A stretch of 64,000 nt of DNA, taken from Loripinus fragilis (lineage: Eukaryota; Mollusca; Bivalvia; Lucinida; Lucinidae). The translations under genes were made by a program, and so were the position numbers. Below the pieces are notes generated by a model that searched no databases, was not told where the DNA came from, and saw only the letters and a list, made by a program, of their open reading frames with translations. The DNA lies in contig OZ026515.1 in NCBI GenBank assembly GCA_964019695.1, positions 42,523,994 to 42,587,993 on the forward strand. Direction: 5' to 3'. Below, piece after piece: positions 34,701 to 47,899 of this stretch. Numbering within the stretch: position 1 is the stretch's first letter; each line of letters opens with the position of its first letter.

Positions 34701-36230
34701 TAGATTGCCAGCAAACGTCTGCATTCTATAAGTGAACTTGACTAGGAACTGTCACAATCACAGACTCCTGACTGACCCACTGCACCTTTAGGAAGAGACA
34801 CGGAACACAGATGTCTACAATATTACTAAATTGAAGCAACCAGCTCTCTTTTTTGTCAAGATGATTGCTGAACTAGAAACCAATTAGAATACAAAGGCCC
34901 GATACAAAACTCCCACAACCAATTGGAACAGCAACAAAGTTTCCAACATCCACACATCATTTCAGAAATTTTTAGATATTTTATCATAAATGAATCTGAT
35001 TTGATAGAACTGATATGTTATTTACTATTTTATATATTGTGATGAGTGTGAACAGGTGCGACACAAAGCTTTGGCTGCTTCTGAATAGCTTATTAGACTG
35101 TTTTGTTAAATCAAAAGAAAACCATGTGCAAATATATAAGTTTGTTTTAGGTTTTCAGGCTCAGTTGAAAAGGGAAAACGGTTGAGACAAATATGTAATC
35201 ATGATATAGAATTGGTTTATTTATAGTTATATATGTTACTTTAGCAAATTTGACTGAACAAGCTTAAGGAAATGTATCCTAGTTGAGATGTTGCATCAGA
35301 CTTATCATTTTATAAGTTTATAAATTGCATAACATAACATAGATAATTAGCAAACAATGTGTTTTGTTTTTAAGTCAAGAAGTATACCATCACTTAGAAG
35401 AAAAAGTTACAACTCATATACACAGTCTACTAATTAGTACTGATAACTTCTTCTTTTGGAACAAATGCTTTTTTTATACCTATCAAGCACAGCCCCTCCC
35501 CCTTTTTTAATGAAATAAATTTTCCAGTGATGTATAATTTAAGCTATTAAGCAATATTTGTTTGTCTTCAACTTTGTTTTATACGTTACATATAGAAAAT
35601 CGAACAACAAAATAATACTTTACCTCAGAAATGTTGTTAAGTATTACTCTAAAGTCGGTGATATCAAAACAATTATCATAAGGTGTTTAAAAGCTTACAG
35701 AAAAATTTCATGCTTATTTTCAAACTTAAGAGGTTCTAAACTTATATAAAGTTTTATCTATGGTCATCTAATTAAACAGCTTATAACTGACAAAGTATTT
35801 ATGTTAGAACATATCTGTTTGCAGTTTTGAAATGGTCAGTTAACGCTCTTTTAAATGCATGTTATCTTGAAGTTCAACACATATTGATTATTTTGTCAAA
35901 TGAAACTTTTTAACAAAATATCAATAATTTAAGGGTATAGTTGAAAATGTAACGTAAATGACATTATAATGGGACCAAACAACTTTTAAAAACATCAATA
36001 TGTGTAGAAAATAACATGTTCTTACAGATTGCATAAAAGTTTTGTTCATTTAAACATTTCAACTTCTACCTAAATAGACTTAATTACATATTTTTGTTTT
36101 AAGAAAATGAGGGGTAACGTATTAAACACACTGTTACAGGTATGTTTGCAAGACTTAAATTAAGTGCAATATCTAGTTTCATACTGCCTATACTATGTAC
36201 TAAAGGATAAAACAAGTGAAAATTCTGCTA
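31761..36230. other. AT-rich interior of the 14.4-kb element
   Basis: Apart from the cassette remnant at 34720-34980, this 4.5-kb stretch holds no tandem repeat, no inverted ends and no frame over about 76 codons. No function can be assigned. Confidence 0.5.
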
Positions 36231-36239
36231 AAAAGGGGG

Positions 36240-38850
36240 CATACCTAAATGCTTATTTTTGACATTTTTGAACACTGGCTCCTCTACTAGGTACTTTATT
36301 GTATCGATTCCAGATTTTTGCCACCTTTCCTACTTTGCAAACACATGTCAGAGACATAAAACATTGAAGCTTTTACATCATCCATAGAAGATCAACGTTA
36401 TGTTATCCTAATTAAATGTAGTTTATTTTAAAAAAATTGTATTTGCTTAACATATGAAATTGGCAATAGTTGTCGCACAAATTAACCGTTACACATATTC
36501 TGTTTGTATGCTCACCAGGATTCAACTTTTGGCTACTTTCATTTCATCCAGTGTTCCAGTGGCGATGTGAAATGTCAGAGTACGCGTTGCATCTCTTAAC
36601 CCTTCATCCTTGAACCACAATGGTATTACATGCAAATCCGCTGATGCCCATGGATTTTGATTTATTGATAAGTTGGAAACCTTCTCGTGGGCAAATCATA
36701 TACATGTTTTAGAACCACATCGAAAGTGAGGATTAGGACTGAGCCCTCGTAGATTTAACATAAATCCACTAGTAACGCATTACTGACAGTTCTAAGTTGA
36801 TGCTTTGTTGTGGTTCCTTGCTGTTCTGTGTTTTTTTTATTGTCCTATTTAAGATGTAATTTTTAGTCAGTTATGTTCGAATTCTGAGTCACCACCTGTT
36901 TGGAAAAAGCTGCTTAGTCTGTTCATCATATGTCATCTGTTTACTCACTTCAATCTGGTTGTGACTCTTTTACATTATGGTTTTGTGGGCAGGGTTTAGA
37001 ATCTAATTGTATCAGTTCCTGGCATTGCTTTTCTGAATTGCCAAGTAAATAAATAATTGCTTTATCTAGATGTCTGAAATCTTCAATCTGAATTTAGTTA
37101 ATACAGTTTCATTCCAGGTGCAATCTACTTTACTTGAAATTTTGATGAGATGAACGTGAGTTTTCAATTTAAATTAAGAAAAAAAATAGATGGATGGGCA
37201 GAATTATTTTTGCATTCGGACTTTGACGCGATGTACTTTGGCAAAACACAGCCACAACAAAGTAACTAGCATACATGAAACTGGGATGTGTTTCAACAAA
37301 GAACAAGAACTCCATATAAGTTGCTTTTGCATCTGCTTGGGAAATGTAGACAAAGTCATTGGGCCTTTATTTATTAATGGAGCATAACATATAGGTCACC
37401 GGTCAAGGTGTTAACTAATTAGAACTTTGTTTCAGGTTAGGTCAAGGTCTCAGGATCAAGACATGATTTTGAGGAGATGTCTTATGCACCCTTTGGTGGT
37501 TGTAGACACAACATTTTTTGCGAGATCCTGAAGTTGGACATAAAAATGGCAATGACAATGTCGAAGTTATCAAATTATGGTGTATACTGACTCAAGATGT
37601 TAAGGGGATGCCTTATGCAATGTTTTGTGGTGTTAGGCATTATAGTTGATGAGAGCATAAGGGTTAACATACCAATATAAAAATACAGGTCACTGGAGCT
37701 TGAAAATATAGGCTAAAGTCACTGTTTTAATGTGCTAGCCAGTTCAGCATTTGGAGCAGATACTTTACGGCAAATTGATGGTGAAATGCATTTAAATTTA
37801 CCAGGTCGTGAATGTCAACATACTTGTTGGTTGACAAACTTGTGCAAGACTGGACAGAAATGTGGACTCTTATGTAAGACCATGCCAGTTCCATCAGGTG
37901 TGACAAACAGCAACTTTTTCCAGATGTTACCGTTGTTGTGGCAATTTTGCATGTAATGAGCGGTATTGATTTTACAAATATGAAAATCATTTGAACATTT
38001 CTTCATACAAGCCGTTCAGGCAAAATGTGACAAATTTGTAATGTTATTGGAAATATTTATATATTTGGTAAATATTGCTTATATAAAAATCACATTTGAT
38101 ATTCTTTTATTGAAATAAACATTTACTTTTAGCCTTAGGACTTGTTCTTTACAAGTTAGAGACAAACAAACGTGCCAGGTTTCGTTATTCGTTAGTGCCA
38201 GGTCTGTATTGCAATAGACTGCATGCTTGGAGGTCAACACAATCGCGGTTGGCAACTTTGCTTTCCTCTTTAATTGCACGCCCGTTGGTCAGACTTCAGA
38301 CTCTATGATGGTTCCGACTTAAAGACTTTTCTATTGATGAGATGGTAGGGGCCTGGTGCTTTGGCAGTTGTCAGGCCCACCGGGATATACCTGTTGGATT
38401 TCTTTTGCTCCAGTATTCAGTTTTATGTACTGTTGAGTCCTTTTCTTTGTTTAATCTCCTTTTCATATCTTGATTTATATTATCTAGGATGATGCATGGA
38501 TAAGTTAGAGGTATTTAATGCAAACCAAACATCTATGTGTCTTGATCCACATCTGAACTAAGGGTGAGGTTGGCGTGCCGTGAAACTGGTTTAAGCCCTC
38601 CAGTAAAATATTTTACTGACTGTTCCAAGGTGGTACTTCTTTTGTGGATCATTTGTGTTATTTATGCCTTGTGTTTGTCATGCTTTTGCGTCTGTTCATT
38701 GCTGCCTTGTGGTCACATGGAGGGAAAGGGCTGACCTCTTGGCTCTTGTTTGTGATGTTTAATGTGATTTTGTTACTTTCCCATTTGGTATCCTGGGACA
38801 GGTGTGGTACTTGACTGTATTGATTCCTGATCCTTGCTGTCTTTCTAACT
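36240..38850. repeat. Diverged internal cassette copies 2 and 3
   Basis: 36240-37010 and 38320-38850 align to 31250-31760 in the same direction. The better one, 38320-38850, keeps 'catctatgtgtcttgatcca' and 'aagccctccagta'. Between them, 37390-37700 has low-complexity GGTCA-rich repeats, and 37805-37897 is a small exon-like frame discussed in the findings. Confidence 0.65.
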
Positions 38851-39439
38851 TCGTTAGTCGTTCAGTATACCTGCATTTATTTTGTTACTCTTTTATAACA
38901 AAAGTAAATTGTGTCCAGTAGTTTTTACGCCAAGTATGAGTATTTGTATTTTATAATCTTTGACATATGAGCCCCATCATGATAAAACTTGCCTTTTGGG
39001 ATTTCAAACAAGTCCAACACAAACTTGGCTGTGTAGCTTCAGGGACAAGCTATAGCCAAATAAATCTCTATATAGAAAAATAAACTGATCAAACCGATAC
39101 CCAAAAAAACTGAGTTGCATTATTACACATACAGAAAACAAAGGCGCAGATCAGCTGCGCATCCACTGAGAAACTGATAAAGCATTGAAACAGTGGCAAT
39201 TAGCCTTATCGCTAAACAACTCGTTTTCAATTTCAAATTTTCCAACTTTTTATGTTGGACTAAAATTTACCTTCCAAGCTACAAAAGCTCGCTATAATCA
39301 TGAAATAAGATACTAAACTTTAACACTAGTGAGCAACAAATGTATTGACCAGCATGTAAGTACACATCTAATCAGTGGCTTTTCGTTCTCGCATTTCAAA
39401 ATGCAGGTTTTCTTATGGTGTGGCTCATATATGAATTTG

Positions 39440-39810
39440 CATACATATGTATGTTTTGTGCTTGATGTTGTACCTTATTTTAAACAACAATATTCATGGG
39501 GTAGAACCAAGATGGAGATTAAAGCGGGATAAAAGACAAGGGTGCAAGTATTTTAATGCATCCTGTGTAACGTTTTTTACATTTGAAATCGATGCAGCTG
39601 GTAAATATCGCAGTCCAAAAAAGGTTATTGAAGGTTTTCCATTCAACCATGCTCTCTGTGTAAGTATTCAAATAGATCTATGGCAATTTTAAACATGACA
39701 GTTTGACCCATTTTAATAGTAACAATTTATTTATTCTGAGTATTTATTATGTAGGTCGAATACAGTGCAATCGACTGTTAGATGGCATTAAATGCAAAAC
39801 GTATCTATCT
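39440..39810 (+). repeat. Third, direct copy of the terminal repeat
   Basis: Blocks 'gtattttaatgca', 'tttgaaatcgatgcagctgg', 'ttcaaatagatct' and 'gtgcaatcgac' follow the order of the left terminal repeat and run into a short ATCT run, but the outer TACGGAAGCC end is missing. Followed at 39955-40090 by degenerate 'acaaaag' heptamers. Confidence 0.75.
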
Positions 39811-40403
39811 ATCAATCTATTTCCACCGCCTTCCCATACCCGATGTGCTATCAATTGTTTGTCTCTATGGCTGTCTGCTGCCAAAATTTGAAGGGGTACT
39901 GAGATGCCTTTTTTATCATAGAAATAGGATGAGGAAACCCAAAACCAAAATACAATATACAAAAGTTTAAACACAAAAGACAAAAGCAAAAAGACAAAAG
40001 TTAAAATTCAAAAGGCAAAAGACAATAAAGGAAAGAAACCTTCCTGAAGACAAAATATAGAACATTAAAGGCAAAATACAAAAGATGAGGTATAACGCCA
40101 AAGATAAAAGTCACAACAACAAAAAGTATATAAATACATATATAACTCCCAGGGGGTGGTACTCTTTTTTTCTTCATCCACAGGCTTGGACCCAGCATTT
40201 ACTGTTCAACCCCCCTCCCCCAAAAAAAACTTTGACCCTAAGAAAAAAATCTAAAATGCATAGAAATGTCCCCTTAAGTAGGCCAATTTTGTGACGAGCT
40301 CAAAACTTATCTACAAAATCATCATACCTAAAAAATATTAATTTTCTGAAAACCCCCAAAAATATTGAAAATCTATTTTTTAACCCCAAACATGGTCTGA
40401 GCC

Positions 40404-40822
40404 TATGTATGTATGTATGTATGTATGTATGTATGTATGTATGTATGTATGTATGTATGTATGTATGTATGTATGTATGTATGTATGTATGTATGTATGT
40501 ATGTATGTATGTATGTATGTATGTATGTATGTATGTATGTATGTATGTATGTATGTATGTATGTATGTATGTATGTATGTATGTATGTATGTATGTATGT
40601 ATGTATGTATGTATGTATGTATGTATGTATGTATGTATGTATGTATGTATGTATGTATGTATGTATGTATGTATGTATGTATGTATGTATGTATGTATGT
40701 ATGTATGTATGTATGTATGTATGTATGTATGTATGTATGTATGTATGTATGTATGTATGTATGTATGTATGTATGTATGTATGTATGTATGTATGTATGT
40801 ATGTATGTATGTATGTATGTAT
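40404..40822. repeat. (ATGT)~104 microsatellite
   Basis: About 419 bp of uninterrupted ATGT, then imperfect GACA/GGCA units to 40890. All long frames on both strands here (YVCM or IHTY repeats) are artefacts of the array. Confidence 0.98.
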
Positions 40823-41428
40823 TAGACAGACAGACAGGCATACATACAGGCAGACAGACAGGTTGGAAGACAGACAGGCAGACATGTAGATAACCCCCCT
40901 GAACTTATAGGGTGGTGGGTGGGTATGAGGGAGGCAGTGGAAAACAGTTTCATGAACAACAGCAGAATCTAGGATGAAGATTTGGAAGGTGAAATATATT
41001 TAAGCCCCCTCCCTGGTGATCTCGACCAATGTCCGTTCTAATGCGTTGATCATGGTGTTGTTAATTCATTATTCCTTGTTGCTCCCATTGTATGTGGGGG
41101 TGTATTGGCTTATAATTATGTTGTGAAGTTCGTAGTGATTTTATACATGTAGTTTTGCAGTCAGTTTGCTGAGGAAAAGAGTCAGAAAACTGATTGCTTA
41201 ACTTTGAATGCTTTCTTGCTGTCGTGTGGCTGTCTGTGTTTTGTGTCTCGTCCTAACAGTGCGTATGGAATTTCAGGTAATACTTACTTGTTTTCTTATA
41301 CAAACAGAAAAACAGACAGACCAGTGGACAGACATACGTTGAGACGTGCCGACAGACGCAGACAGACAGACGGCTAGACAGACAGACAAACAGACCGACA
41401 GATGCTGACTGACAGACCGATAACATCA

Positions 41429-41998
<570 letters not shown>

Positions 41999-42169
41999 CC
42001 CAGCATACAAAGAGTTAATTGAGGTCAGAAAGGCAATAGCAATCTCAGGATGAGGCATTGATCAACCCCCAAAACAAAAACAAAACAAAAAAAAAACAAA
42101 AAAAAAACAACAGATAAAACAAAAATGTAAAAAAACTCACCATTGATAATTTTCTGTTTCTATAACTAG

Positions 42170-42292
42170 CTAACCCTTGTGGTGCTAGTCAGCTGAATGG
42201 CTATCTGCGCCCTGACGAAACATGTAGGGCTGATAACTGCAAAGGTGGATGTACTCAGATAGGGACAACAGGGGTTGAAGTGTGCTGCTTGG
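42170..42292 (+). CDS. Exon 8: six-Cys module A (short form), copy 2
   Basis: Acceptor 'tgtttctataactag' (weak), donor 'gtaagt'. It is 123 bp and phase 1-1. Cys spacing is C-x14-C-x4-C-x3-C-x10-C-C, identical to exon 2; text includes ANPCGASQ, PDETCRADNCKGGC and EVCCLG. The joined exon 7/8 codon gives Ala. The exon begins only 171 bp after the right end of the 14.4 kb inverted-repeat element and its target duplication. An A-rich stretch (about 42070-42120) fills most of that gap, so the splice-site environment here was probably reshaped by the insertion. Confidence 0.88.
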
Positions 42293-42477
42293 GTAAGTAT
42301 TTCTCCTCTGGACCCAATATTTCATCAGTAGGCAATCAATTTTTTTGTTTAGTCTAAGAAGTTAACTGAACACTTCTGTAAGCAAGACCACATTTGCATG
42401 CTTTTATGTGGTGTGCTATTTTTTTTATCCCACCTGATCCTTAGACTCAAGGTGAGCTTGTGTATTAAAGGATGTTT

Positions 42478-42710
42478 CAGGGGCAGATCCAGGATTTCTG
42501 GAAAGGGGGTTCATATGCATAAAGGTGTGGGGGGTTAGCTTTGCTGATTTTATCTTATTTTTCTTAAATATCCCATGAAAATGAAATAATTTGGTCTCAC
42601 TGAGACCAAATAATTTAATTTTCATAGGATATTTAAAAATGGGGGGTTGGGTGCAGGGAGGGTGTTCAAGTGAACCCCCTGAGCCCCCTCCTCTGGATCC
42701 ACCACTGTGT
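42478..42710. mobile_element. MITE family J (GGATCCAG ends)
   Basis: Ends 'ggggcagatccagga' and 'cctctggatccaccac'. The centre is a perfect hairpin 'aaataatttggtctcac' / 'tgagaccaaataattt'. It is inserted in a CACCTGATCC repeat remnant. Similar G/C-run ends occur at 53780-54070 and 54290-54430. Confidence 0.7.
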
Positions 42711-42764
42711 TTGTTGTCCATCAGTCTATCCACAAGGTGTCTGTCAACATCTTACTTTGATTAT

Positions 42765-44180
42765 TAGCTCACCTGAGCCGAAGACTCCGTATACCAGTGA
42801 CTCCGGCGTCCGTCCGTCAACATTTTCAAACATCTTCTCTGAAGTCACTGGACCAATCGAAGTCAAATTTCATATGGAGACTCCTTAGGATAGGGGAACG
42901 AAAGTTTGTTCAAATTGTCCTGGTCACATGACCAAGATGGCCGCTATGCCCATATATGGTAAAACCATTTAAAAATCTTTTTCTCCAGAACCAGAAAGCC
43001 AATGACCTTAGGACTTGGTATGTAGCATTGGGGATGTGGGTACTTCCAAGTTGTTCAAATGATGATCCTAGGTTGACCTTGACCTACTTAACGTCAAGGT
43101 CAAATTTACTTCCAAATGCATTTAAATGGAAATTTTTGAAAAGTTGATTTTTTGAAAACTCCTGAAGCCAATGTCATTATTCTCTCTTGATATGTTTAAT
43201 CTAATGTGAAAATAGTTATAAATAAGTTCCAAAGGTCAAGGTTGACCTTTGACCTTTTCAGCCAAGGCGCTCATATTGGAGTCCCATCAATATATTCAAA
43301 CATAAATTTCTCCGAAACCATTAGGCCAATTGAACTCAAATTTCATATAAAGACTCCTTACATTAAGTTAGCCAAGATTTATTCAAATTGTTTTGGTCAC
43401 TTGACCAAGATGGCCGACATACCCATATATGGTAAAAACCCTTTAAAAATCTTCTTCTCCAGAACCAGAAGGCTGATGGCCTTGGGACTTCGTATGTGAC
43501 ATTTTGGATGTTGGGCCTACAAAGTTTGTTCAAATGATGACCCTAGGTTGACCTTGATCTACTTAACATCAAGGTCAAATTTGCTTCTGACTGCATTTAA
43601 ATGTGAAATTTTTTGAAAAGTTGATTTTTTGAATACTGTTGAAGCCAGTCATTATTCTCACTTGATATGTTAAACCTAATGAGACAATGGCTATAAATAA
43701 GTTTCAAGGTCAAGGCTACCACACACATATATGTTAAAAACCCTTTAAATATCTTATTCTCTGGAACAAAAAGGCCAATGACCTTGGGACTTGGTATGTA
43801 GCATTGGGGGATGTGGTCTCTACCAGGTTTGCACAAATGATGAATCAAGCTTGACCTACTTTATGGCAAGGTCAAATTTGATTCCAAATGAATTTATATG
43901 GGAATAATCTTGAAATGTTCATTTTTCTATGACTGTTTAAGCCGAAATCATAATACTTTCGAGAAATATTTAACCTTATGAGATAATGGCTTTATATAAG
44001 TACCAAATGTCAAGCTGACCTGTGATCTTTAATCCAATGCCACTCATTTGGACTTCCACATACCTATATAAACATTGGTTTCTCAGATATCACTGGGCTG
44101 TTTGATGGAGTATTCATTAGATTGTTTTAAGTCACTTGACCAAAATGGCTGCAACCCTCATATATGGTTAAACAAAATAT
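42765..44180. repeat. CACCTGAGCC repeat with ~470-bp tandem units
   Basis: It starts 'agctcacctgagccgaagac'. The motif 'gaccaagatggccg' with 'catatatggtaaaa' recurs near 42930 and 43403, with partial forms near 43715 and 44132. The frames across it are not conserved between units. Confidence 0.75.
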
Positions 44181-44488
44181 GTTTTATTATAAGCTGTAGT
44201 TTACCTTTACATATTTTAACATAATTAAAGAGGTCAGATGAGCGCCTCAGGACCTTCAGGTCCTCTAGATTTCTATCCAAACATATGTTACAGTGTTTTA
44301 AATGAAATGCAAAAGTAAGATTATGTGATTGAGCTGTTTTGGAGTTCATACTATGTCCTTGCTAGGCCTTTGCCAGGTTCTCACTTAATCCAATGCACGT
44401 GGGATGTGTCTTTCTTCCACTCCAGATTGGGGTTTTTGCTGTTGTCACTCATTTGAGAGAATTCTATCACGCATACCTGTAACAGCCG

Positions 44489-45095
44489 GTGAGATGCAGA
44501 TTGCAGTGGCTCAGTTGATAGAGCATTAGGCCAGAACTTTTTTAATAGTTGATTTACAAACCCCCCTACTGTAATTTTCCGGAAAGTAGAGAAAAAATAA
44601 AAATTAATTTCTAAAATTATTATTATTTTTTTTTTCTACCGACTCTAAATATTATTTGTTGCGTTGAAAGAAATAATATATTTTTGAGGTTCTGTCTGTA
44701 TATTTTTGAGAGTGACACTGTTAAGAGTGATTGTCCTGTCCAGATATATATAGAAAAATGATGAAATATTTAAAGATTTAATACAGACTGTAGGTTTACC
44801 TGATTAGTGTTCCTGTTGTTTTATTCTGGAGATAATAACCAAAATAAAAAGCTCTGAAAAAAAAAACCTCTGAAATTTCAGAGCTTTTTTTTCGTCCCCC
44901 CGACCCTAAATCTGAAAAAAAATACCAGAAAATCAACTATTAAAAAAAAATCTGGCCTTAGACTGGGAATCAAAGGGTTGCTGGTTCCATCATCACCACC
45001 GGCAGAATCACTGTGTTGTGTTGAGCAAGACACTTTACCTGCTGCTTAGTACTGGTTCTGTCCCAACATGACTGAAAAACTGTTCAGCACAGGCT
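44489..45095 (+). mobile_element. SINE-1b interrupted by a Harbinger-like MITE
   Basis: The head 'ttgcagtggctcagttgata' stops at 44528. The body resumes at 44958 with 'ttagactgggaatcaaaggg' and 'gagcaagacactttacctgc'. The two parts join exactly when the insert and one TTA are removed. Confidence 0.85.
44529..44957. mobile_element. Harbinger-like MITE, copy 1
   Basis: Termini GGCCAGAACTTTTTTAATAG and TATTAAAAAAAAATCTGGCC, with TTA on both sides (44526-44528, 44958-44960). TWA target sites are typical of PIF/Harbinger. A central 'aaagctctga' / 'tcagagcttt' pair makes it self-complementary. Copy 2 is at 59046-59468 in the opposite orientation. Confidence 0.85.
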
Positions 45096-45480
45096 TGAAA
45101 AGTACTTGAATTTAGAGGGCTTTCTTGAAAAGTTATTTAAAAATTAAATATGCCTTGAAAAGCACTGGAAAATCATGCAAAGACCTTGAAAAGTCCTTTA
45201 ATTCTTCTATTTTCTGTAGGAATTAACACTGTTGATAGAGATCTAAATCAGAATAAAACTGCTGTGCCTTTATTTGGTGCTGCAAATGCTGCACCAAATA
45301 AAGGCACAACAATTTATACTAATTTTCTAGTACTAATTTCTCTATTATCTCAGTGTCTTGCATTTCTGAAGTAGAATTTTAACACTTAAATCAGGATTTT
45401 TCATGAACTTTTAGTCCTTGAAAACTGTAGGATAGTCTTTTGAAGTCCTTGAAAAGTCCTTGAATTTTACTCAAATTTGC
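45090..45480. repeat. CTTGAAAAGTCCTTGAA repeat with central hairpin
   Basis: Degenerate 'cttgaaaagtccttgaa' units lie at both sides of a perfect hairpin 'tgcctttatttggtgctgca' / 'tgcaccaaataaaggca' (45267-45308). Part of a family K palindrome follows at 45590-45760. Confidence 0.6.
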
Positions 45481-46159
45481 CTGTATGAACCCTGCGTCAT
45501 CATGTTATGTTGCATCACAGCATATCCAGGAACTTCTGGTTGCCTTTTTATGTATAAAATGTGGTATTTAAATGTTGAGCAAGTAAAAAAATCCATTGTT
45601 TTTTTAGGAGTGGGAAAGAAAAAATCTGTCGTCAATCACAGATAGACATCACTCGGCAAGCCCCTTGATGCCAAACTGTGATCCTTGGGATAGATTTTCC
45701 TATACCCATGATGGAGCGTAACTTTCTATCCCACCCTCGCATTTATGATAGATCCTTTATTGCCAACCACACTAGGCTTCTACTACATCCCGGAAGACCA
45801 TCCCACATCTATACTATGTTCACACTAGCTTTGTCCATTGCTATCTCCTGATTCAACCACCTCCTTGCCAGTCCCTGGTACATGAATTTTGAGCATGTCT
45901 CAAGTTTGGCCACACCCATTACGTATTCAAAGACCATACTTTACCCTTAGAGGTTTGTGCTGGGTTCTTTGTACCTCAATAATTGCAGTTCTTACCACCT
46001 AGATTTTGAGGACGATGTGGGGACATACTGCAAACTTGGTCTAGTGAGATGGGGGTTGCACAGAAGTAACCCCTGTTTATTTTAGGATGACTCAAAACCA
46101 AAACAAAGTATTATTAAGTAGATTTATTGGATGGAAATAAACTGGCCGCAAGGCGGAAA

Positions 46160-46332
46160 CTATAATGTTGTTGTTGTGTTTGTGTTTAACGTCCCACCAA
46201 CAGCGAAGGTCATATGGAGACTGGGCCATGGCTTAAAGCCTCATCCGACAGACTGGTGAAGCCGGGAATGGAACCTGCGACCCCTGGTTTACAAGGCAAG
46301 CGGTTTATCCACTACACCACAGCGGCTCCTTT
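46160..46332 (-). mobile_element. SINE-3 (tRNA-derived, third family)
   Basis: Read on the minus strand: 'gtggtgtagtggataaacc' (A-box region), 'gcaggttccattcccggc' (B-box), body 'ccatggcccagtctccatat', end 'gttggtgggacgttaaacac'. The second copy is on the plus strand at 63846. Confidence 0.8.
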
Positions 46333-46494
46333 GGAAAACTATAAGACTGCATCGTTAATACCATGCCAGTCTTTCGTGAGAAATCCAAGCCCCCCTTGAA
46401 GCCAGCAAATATTTTCTACTCTGATTAATACGTGAACAGCTGATCACTAGAGATCAAAGGTCTGGGTCCACAGGTTTCCAAGCCGTCTGCTTTT

Positions 46495-47117
46495 GTAATC
46501 TGCTGAAATATTTTAGAGCCCTCTTGATAAAATGGTGTAGACCCAGAACAGACTGCTCCTGTAGGAGCAGTCTGATCTGGTCTACACTGTTTGCCTCTAC
46601 ACTTACATTAATGTTAGGATATATGCAGCAGACAACTAAAGCAGACGGAATTTTCAGATGCTTTTTTGCAGGTGCTTTAAGGGGGTTAAGAGTAGACTAT
46701 ATTATAGAGCTTTTGGGTCACTGTAAAGGCGGTTACTTTAATATTCATATCTGGGCGTGGTTCGGCTATTTCATCTGTTCAAAAAGGGAAATCAGGTTCT
46801 ATTTATAATTTGGTGAAGAATTAATAAGTAGTTTTGAACCAATTAATTGTGTGCGCATTTCATGAATACCGTGATCGTGTATATACATTGAACTCACATT
46901 TATTAACCCTTAAAGCGCCAATCACAACAAAAGTCCTCTGCTTTCGTCGTCGACAGAAGTGTTTTGAAGCCTCTTTGACGAACAGTGTAGATCCAGATCA
47001 GACTGCTACTGTAGGAGCAGTCTGATCAGGATCTACATTGTTTGCCTCTATACTTACGTTTGCCAATAAATAGATATTTTCGGATGCAGTTATTTTGCTG
47101 GCAGGGCTAAGGGTTAA
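46495..47117. mobile_element. Two foldback MITE A copies
   Basis: Both carry the palindrome 'cagactgctcctgtaggagc' type core (46546-46575, 46998-47028) between 'gtgtagacccaga' and 'tctacactgtttgcctcta' arms. The second copy keeps the terminus 'cccttaaagcgccaatcac'. Confidence 0.75.
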
Positions 47118-47311
47118 ATAATATGTTATGTGTCTGTACTAGTATGTTATGGCACAAGATGATACAGTTGCTTTCAAATAAAATCACGCCTCATTTTCAG
47201 GTTTTGCCTATGTCTAACTAAGGTAGATCAGTCCTTATTATGCATTCATGAGGTGCCGCCTTTACAGTGACCCAATAGCCTTATAATATCTAAAAGCATT
47301 ATCCTTTTCAG

Positions 47312-47446
47312 ATAATGTATGTGACTTTGAAGGTGAAATTCATGAACACAACACAAGCTTTACATCCAAGAAGGACGGGTGTAATACATGCTACTGTTAT
47401 GATCGCCGAGTAAAATGTGAACACACACTAGACTGTAAAAATCGAG
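47312..47446 (+). CDS. Exon 9: VWC-N/pacifastin-like module, copy 2
   Basis: Acceptor 'ttatccttttcag', donor 'gtaaga'. It is 135 bp and phase 1-1. The six-Cys pattern is C-x19-C-x2-C-x1-C-x6-C-x5-C (DNVCDFEGE at the start, CNTCYCYDRRVKC in the core). It matches exon 6 in Cys order and in the CNxCxC motif but lacks the Pro-rich linker. HNTS is a possible N-glycosylation site. It sits between A-short (exon 8) and WAP (exon 10), so in the second half of the protein the VWC-like module has a different position from the first half. Confidence 0.9.
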
Positions 47447-47764
47447 GTAAGACTTACTATGGGCAAGGGGATTTGAAAATATACATTTACCATATTTAAC
47501 CTAATATGTGCACTGATCGCATAGCTGACTTTTTCAAAACTCTTTACCCTCCTTTGAAAACAGTGTAGAGTTACAGAAGCCAGCTGATCGGCTCTACACT
47601 GTTTTTCACATGCACAATAAATTCATACATGTATAAATAATGAAGCTGCACCACTGAATTGACTGGAAATCACATTAAGTACTTAGGCCAAATAAAAAAG
47701 TCCTGTGTTTAGGGTAACCCGACCCTACCTCAATTTACTGGTGAAACCTAGAATTTTTTTCCAA

Positions 47765-47860
47765 GTTTTCTGGGAAAAATATAGTTTTATGCATTTAGAA
47801 AGGCCAAATGCCTTTCGAAATGCATAAAATTATATTTTTTCCAGAAAAAAATAAATAAAA
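47765..47860. repeat. Hairpin repeat in intron 9
   Basis: Arms 'atatagttttatgcattt' and 'aaatgcataaaattatat', with loop 'gaaaggccaaatgcctttc', itself palindromic. The outer parts are 'gaccctacct' / 'cctaccctac'. Confidence 0.65.
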
Positions 47861-47899
47861 AAAATGTGTGCCTACCCTACCTAAAACTTTCAGACCCGT

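Noticed and set aside
40380..40893. Long overlapping frames of about 140-160 codons on both strands
   Set aside because: They are entirely the (ATGT)n array read in different frames; no non-repeat coding sequence.
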